A stretch of DNA of 50,558 nt from a virus. Shown one piece after another: positions 48,161 through 50,558 of the stretch; the first letter of the stretch is position 1, and each line of letters opens with the position of its first letter. The stretch is taken from IMG/VR virus record IMGVR_UViG_3300047510_003405, positions 1 through 50,558 of that record. One strand, 5' to 3'. Position numbers and translations under genes: made by a program. The notes beneath the pieces were generated by a model. That model was not told where the DNA came from and searched no databases. It was given only the letters and a program-made list of their open reading frames with translations.

Positions 48161-48598
48161 ACACCTCTCCGAAAGAACCGCTGCAACATCGCAGCAAACT
48201 CATTACAGCAAGCCATCTTTGGGTTTTGATGGTGGGGGTGCATGTCTCCTGCAAAGCTCCCTGTGAGAGGTTTGCAGGGCAATTTGCAACGGCCCTACGT
48301 TTTCTCCTTGGCGTTTCTCAGATGTTCTGGAGTCGGCCTATTGCCCTGAGAATGCCTGCGGTGGCCTGAAGTCCTTCGGCGGCCTAGGCTGGCCTAGGAA
48401 AGGCCTACCTCCTGCAGTGGCCTGCAATCCCCTACCGTGGCCTGCTAAGGCCTAGGAATACCGGCCTACTTCGGTACAGCCGTACTCCTACTCACCCGTA
48501 CAGCTGTCCAGCCGTACCCTGATCCTGATCTCGCCTAGGGCTCAGCCGTACCCGTAAAAGGGAGCTGACGCTCCCTGGGCTGCCTTGCAGCCCCCTGA
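48161..48598. other. Gene-free stretch with TGCAA operators, CCTAGG and GCCGTAC words
   Basis: Next to the gene on the left are CTGCAACATCGCAG (48181-48194) and an inverted repeat with CTGCAAA/TTTGCAG arms near 48258-48285. The rest is dense in GGCCT and CCTAGG words (four CCTAGG sites at 48383, 48393, 48451 and 48534) and in GCCGTACCC-type words near 48470-48560. GGGAGCTGACGCTCCC near 48561-48576 is a hairpin that may end the downstream paralogue's transcript. No gene is supported. Confidence 0.5.
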
Positions 48599-49240
48599 TT
48601 ACGCCTTCGTCGCGTACATCGCCAAGATGCCCTGCGCGGCCTTGCTCTCGGTGAAGGAGATCGAGTCACCGGCCTTACGCTTGACGACGTTGGCGACACC
48701 CAAAGCCCGCAGCATCATCCGAGTGCTGCTGGCCTGTGTCGAAGCCGTACCCTCCGAGCAGTTCAGCAGCCTACGAATGGCCTGCACTTGCTCCAGCTCC
48801 GTGTACTCGATGGCCTTGCACAGGCTCATCCTGGCCTCCTTGTTGTTGATGGCCTGCAGGTTCGCCATGTTGAAGAGGATGGAGTTCGTGTACCCATCGA
48901 AGAAGCTCCGAAGGTCGTTGGCCAGGGCATAGAGTGCCTTGCGCACCTTCTGGAGGGCGTAGACCGCAAGGAAGCGATCCTTGTCCTCGTTGCTGAGCAC
49001 GGCCACCTGAGCAGCGAGGGCTCCGATGTCGAGCTCGTACTTGGCAGCAGCTGCGCTCAGGATACGAGCCCCCGAAGCACCCTCGAAGAACTTGAACTCG
49101 GCCGAGAGCTTCTCCGCCTGGTTGTCGTTGGGCGCGTTGTCAATGCGGCGCTTGATGGACGCGAGTAAAGCGGCCTGAGCGGCCTCGATTGCGTCAACAG
49201 AAGAAGCGGAAGGGGCGGAAGAGACGGACTTTTTTGCCAT
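48599..49240 (-). CDS. Unknown protein, GC-rich paralogue B
   Basis: A 213-residue paralogue of the 192-residue protein, with an extra N-terminal 25 residues (Ser/Ala-rich). I used the ATG at 49238-49240, with GGAGG 6 bases upstream; a longer frame to 49360 has no such site. Shared words as in paralogue A. The C-terminus (ASSTRMMLRALGVANVVKRK then ISFTES) again suggests a winged helix. Codons end mostly in G or C. Its role is unknown; copy number and surrounding repeats suggest a DNA-binding or replication role, which is inference. Confidence 0.68.
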   Translation of the reverse strand: MAKKSVSSAPSASSVDAIEAAQAALLASIKRRIDNAPNDNQAEKLSAEFKFFEGASGARILSAAAAKYELDIGALAAQVAVLSNEDKDRFLAVYALQKVRKALYALANDLRSFFDGYTNSILFNMANLQAINNKEARMSLCKAIEYTELEQVQAIRRLLNCSEGTASTQASSTRMMLRALGVANVVKRKAGDSISFTESKAAQGILAMYATKA

Positions 49241-49458
49241 GATGGCCTCCAAAATGGATTGAAAGAGCACCGGGAGCAGAATCACTACCCAGTGACTGTA
49301 TTGTGATGTGCCACTTTTGGAGGTGCAACAGCTTTCCCAGGAGACATTGCAAGTTCCCAACCTTACACATGGGAACCGGAACGGCCTGGCAAATCCATGC
49401 TTTTTCCCTAGGGAGATACTTTTTGGACCGTAACCTTATAGGGCGATCCTTACACTTC
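49241..49458. promoter_or_regulatory. Upstream region of paralogue B
   Basis: Contains TCACTACCCAGTGA (49286-49299), a perfect 5-base-arm palindrome, then ATTGTGAT and GGTGCAACAGC and GACATTGCAAG words of the TGCAA type, and one CCTAGG site at 49407. No confident -35/-10 pair was found. No gene. Confidence 0.4.
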
Positions 49459-49534
49459 GCCTTGGAACCTTATAGGAGCTTGGAGCCATCCTTATACGGC
49501 GCCCTAGGCTTGCCTTGGAACCTTATAGGAGCTT
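49459..49534. repeat. Exact 23-base direct repeat containing CCTTATAGGAGC
   Basis: Copies at 49459-49481 and 49512-49534, 53 bases apart (about five helical turns). Related single copies lie at 49432-49442 (CCTTATAGGGC) and 49490-49498 (CCTTATACG). The core CTTATAGGAG matches the 19-base repeats at 47446-47510. CCTAGG sites at 49503, 49545, 49555 and 49645 lie around them. Confidence 0.75.
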
Positions 49535-49771
49535 CCAACCTCGGCCTAGGCAGGCCTAGGAACCTTTGACGGCGATTGGCCACTCGGGGCTTCCCGTACC
49601 TCGTTGCCGAGCTCCTATCGTCCTTACAGGAGCCGTGCCGTACCCCTAGGAGCCGGCAACTTCCCGCAAACATTCTTTCCTTTCTTCTTTCCTTTACATA
49701 TACATATATACGAAGTGTCGGGATTTGCCGGTCTTTCCCGGTTCATCCCGACACTCGGTTCCTGGCTTTTC
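49535..49771. other. Gene-free stretch with a long stem-loop
   Basis: A 10-base-pair stem (GTGTCGGGAT at 49715-49724 with ATCCCGACAC at 49745-49754) encloses a smaller CCGG/CCGG stem. It follows the small membrane gene in the minus direction and could be its terminator, though no T-run follows. TATATACGAAGTG (49705-49717), shared with 39484-39496, overlaps one arm. The rest has GCCGTAC and CCTAGG words. Confidence 0.5.
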
Positions 49772-49936
49772 CTACTCCCGAGAACATTGGGAAAGCAGCA
49801 TTCCCAGGACAGCTACGGCTCCCAGAGAAGCCAAAAGCCAGATCATTTCCCGTGTCTCAAGGAGCTTTCCAACCGCTTCGGAAAGCCCAAAAGTCGCGAA
49901 AGTCATGGCTAAACCTAGAAGAAGGTAGCGAATCAT
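49772..49936 (-). CDS. Small two-span membrane protein
   Basis: A 54-residue frame, MIRYLLLGLAMTFATFGLSE at the start and MIWLLASLGAVAVLGMLL later, so two short hydrophobic helices around a charged turn (GKLLETRE). The ATG at 49934-49936 overlaps the stop of the preceding gene (ATGA), which supports it. Such size and topology suit a phage membrane effector (for example a superinfection or holin-type protein), but no family is recognised. Confidence 0.62.
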   Translation of the reverse strand: MIRYLLLGLAMTFATFGLSEAVGKLLETREMIWLLASLGAVAVLGMLLSQCSRE

Positions 49937-50070
49937 CGGAAATCTTGCCAATCTTGTTGCTCCTCAAAGCGCTCGACCAGGCGCTCGAAGCACTCCTGAT
50001 CTTCCAGGTTGTCGGTCAGGTAGGCAAAATCCCTCTCAGAATCGGCCAGCAAAAACTGCATCTCATCCAT
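49933..50070 (-). CDS. Small acidic protein
   Basis: A 45-residue acidic helical protein (MDEMQFLLADSERDFAYLTD, then EDQECFERLVERFEEQQDW). GAGGAG 6 bases before the ATG at 50068-50070 makes this a better start than the TTG at 50133, whose extra 21 residues have no ribosome site. It is coupled to the small membrane gene by ATGA, so the two may act together. Function unknown. Confidence 0.58.
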   Translation of the reverse strand: MDEMQFLLADSERDFAYLTDNLEDQECFERLVERFEEQQDWQDFR

Positions 50071-50181
50071 GTTGAACTCCTCGTTGTGCACCTTGCACGA
50101 TTCAATTGTGATGACGGGAGGTAGGGTGTGCAATGCAGTTTGTTGGGAACCTTGTAGGGGAATTCGTTGCCAAGGCCAGTT

Positions 50182-50558
50182 TTATGGCATGTGGAAAAGT
50201 GAAGGGACAACTGCCGCCCCATTTTTGTTCCCATTTTTGTTTCTCTTCTTGTTGCCCTTTGCCTGTTCTCCTTTATTCTTCTTTTGCCTGTTTTTCTCCT
50301 CTTCTTCCTCTGTATCTTCCTTGACATACTTGTCTTCTTTGCCTGTGTTCTTGTTCTTGGCCTGATCTTTGTCTTTGTCCTTGTTGGCCTCGTTCTTGTC
50401 TTTGTCCTGTTTGTTCCTGTTGTCCGTATTGTTCTTCTTAGGCTTCGGTTCGTTTATTGACGTTTTGAGCGATTTCCTGTGCTTGGTGTTGGTCGGTGTA
50501 CTCTTTGCTTTTCCGGCTTCGTTGTGAGCTCTGGCCTGTGTCTTCCCTGATGTTGGAA
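50182..50558 (-). CDS. Lys/Asn/Glu-rich protein, N-terminus off the window
   Basis: An open frame from the right edge to TAA at 50182-50184 (125 codons seen). It is strongly basic and low in complexity: runs of DKDKNEANKDKDKDQAKNKN and a later ETEEEEKNRQKKNKGEQAKG-like part, ending AAVVPSLFHMP. The minus strand is almost all purine here. The visible part starts PTSGKTQARAHNEAGKAK. It is probably the disordered tail of a larger protein; no domain can be named. The gap 50071-50181 upstream of the next gene holds nothing clear. Confidence 0.5.
   Translation of the reverse strand, partial: PTSGKTQARAHNEAGKAKSTPTNTKHRKSLKTSINEPKPKKNNTDNRNKQDKDKNEANKDKDKDQAKNKNTGKEDKYVKEDTEEEEEKNRQKKNKGEQAKGNKKRNKNGNKNGAAVVPSLFHMP

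Noticed and set aside
49576-50124. A 182-codon plus-strand frame near the right end
   Set aside because: It crosses a long stem-loop and overlaps two coupled minus-strand genes with better starts; no domain is seen.
1-50558. tRNA, rRNA, integrase, insertion sequence or attachment site
   Set aside because: None was seen by eye on either strand; faint tRNA-like cloverleaves could be missed without a program.

Overview
The window is part of a tailed double-stranded DNA phage with a long non-contractile tail. It probably infects a Gram-negative host, and a betaproteobacterium is possible, though nothing in the sequence fixes the host. The tail-tip genes have the lambda order M-L-K-I-J, there is a lambda-style slippery site in the tail chaperone genes, and lysis uses a holin, an exported transglycosylase and an Rz-type spanin. 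No integrase, host gene, tRNA or CRISPR array is visible, so lifestyle is unknown.

Layout. From about 44.1 kb down to 1, almost everything is on the minus strand. Reading in transcription order: (a) 44.1-39.05 kb, a tightly coupled operon with two ParB-like proteins, a Cys-rich protein, a zincin, a small membrane protein, an ABC-type ATPase, a Gp49-like protein, a thioredoxin, a GNAT-type acyltransferase, a winged-helix protein and a hypothetical; (b) 38.95-30 kb, terminase, portal, scaffold, capsid and head-completion genes; (c) 29.8-21.4 kb, tail tube, frameshifted tail chaperones, tape measure, then M, L, K and I; (d) 21.36-5.72 kb, one 5,211-residue J-type tail-tip gene; (e) 5.7-1.5 kb, tail-associated proteins with an embedded membrane fatty acid desaturase; (f) 1.3 kb to the left edge, lysis. 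On the plus strand, 44.15-46.33 kb carries an SF2 helicase, a small membrane protein and a small DNA-binding-type protein. From 46.7 kb to the right edge lies a minus-strand accessory region with two paralogous unknown proteins, small proteins and long non-coding stretches full of short repeats.

Control. A near-palindromic word (AGTCAGTCGTGACTGA-like) sits in or beside nearly every minus-strand promoter that could be read: in the -35/-10 spacer, over the -35, or just after the -10. This looks like one operator controlling many late promoters. At two of these promoters the -10 box directly abuts a terminator stem, so upstream transcripts should stop while new ones start inside the stem and escape. 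A different network of TGCAA palindromes marks the right-hand accessory region.

Most interesting content: (1) a COG2401-like ATPase plus acyltransferase, split into two genes and grouped with two ParB-like proteins and a thioredoxin, a plausible DNA-modification cassette; (2) a fatty acid desaturase inside the tail operon; (3) a giant J protein with about 2,860 residues of 32-residue repeats whose codons are scrambled although the protein repeats are nearly identical; (4) the dispersed operator and the promoter-terminator overlaps; (5) the paralogous pair with opposite base composition, set among CTTATAGGAG repeats and CCTAGG clusters.
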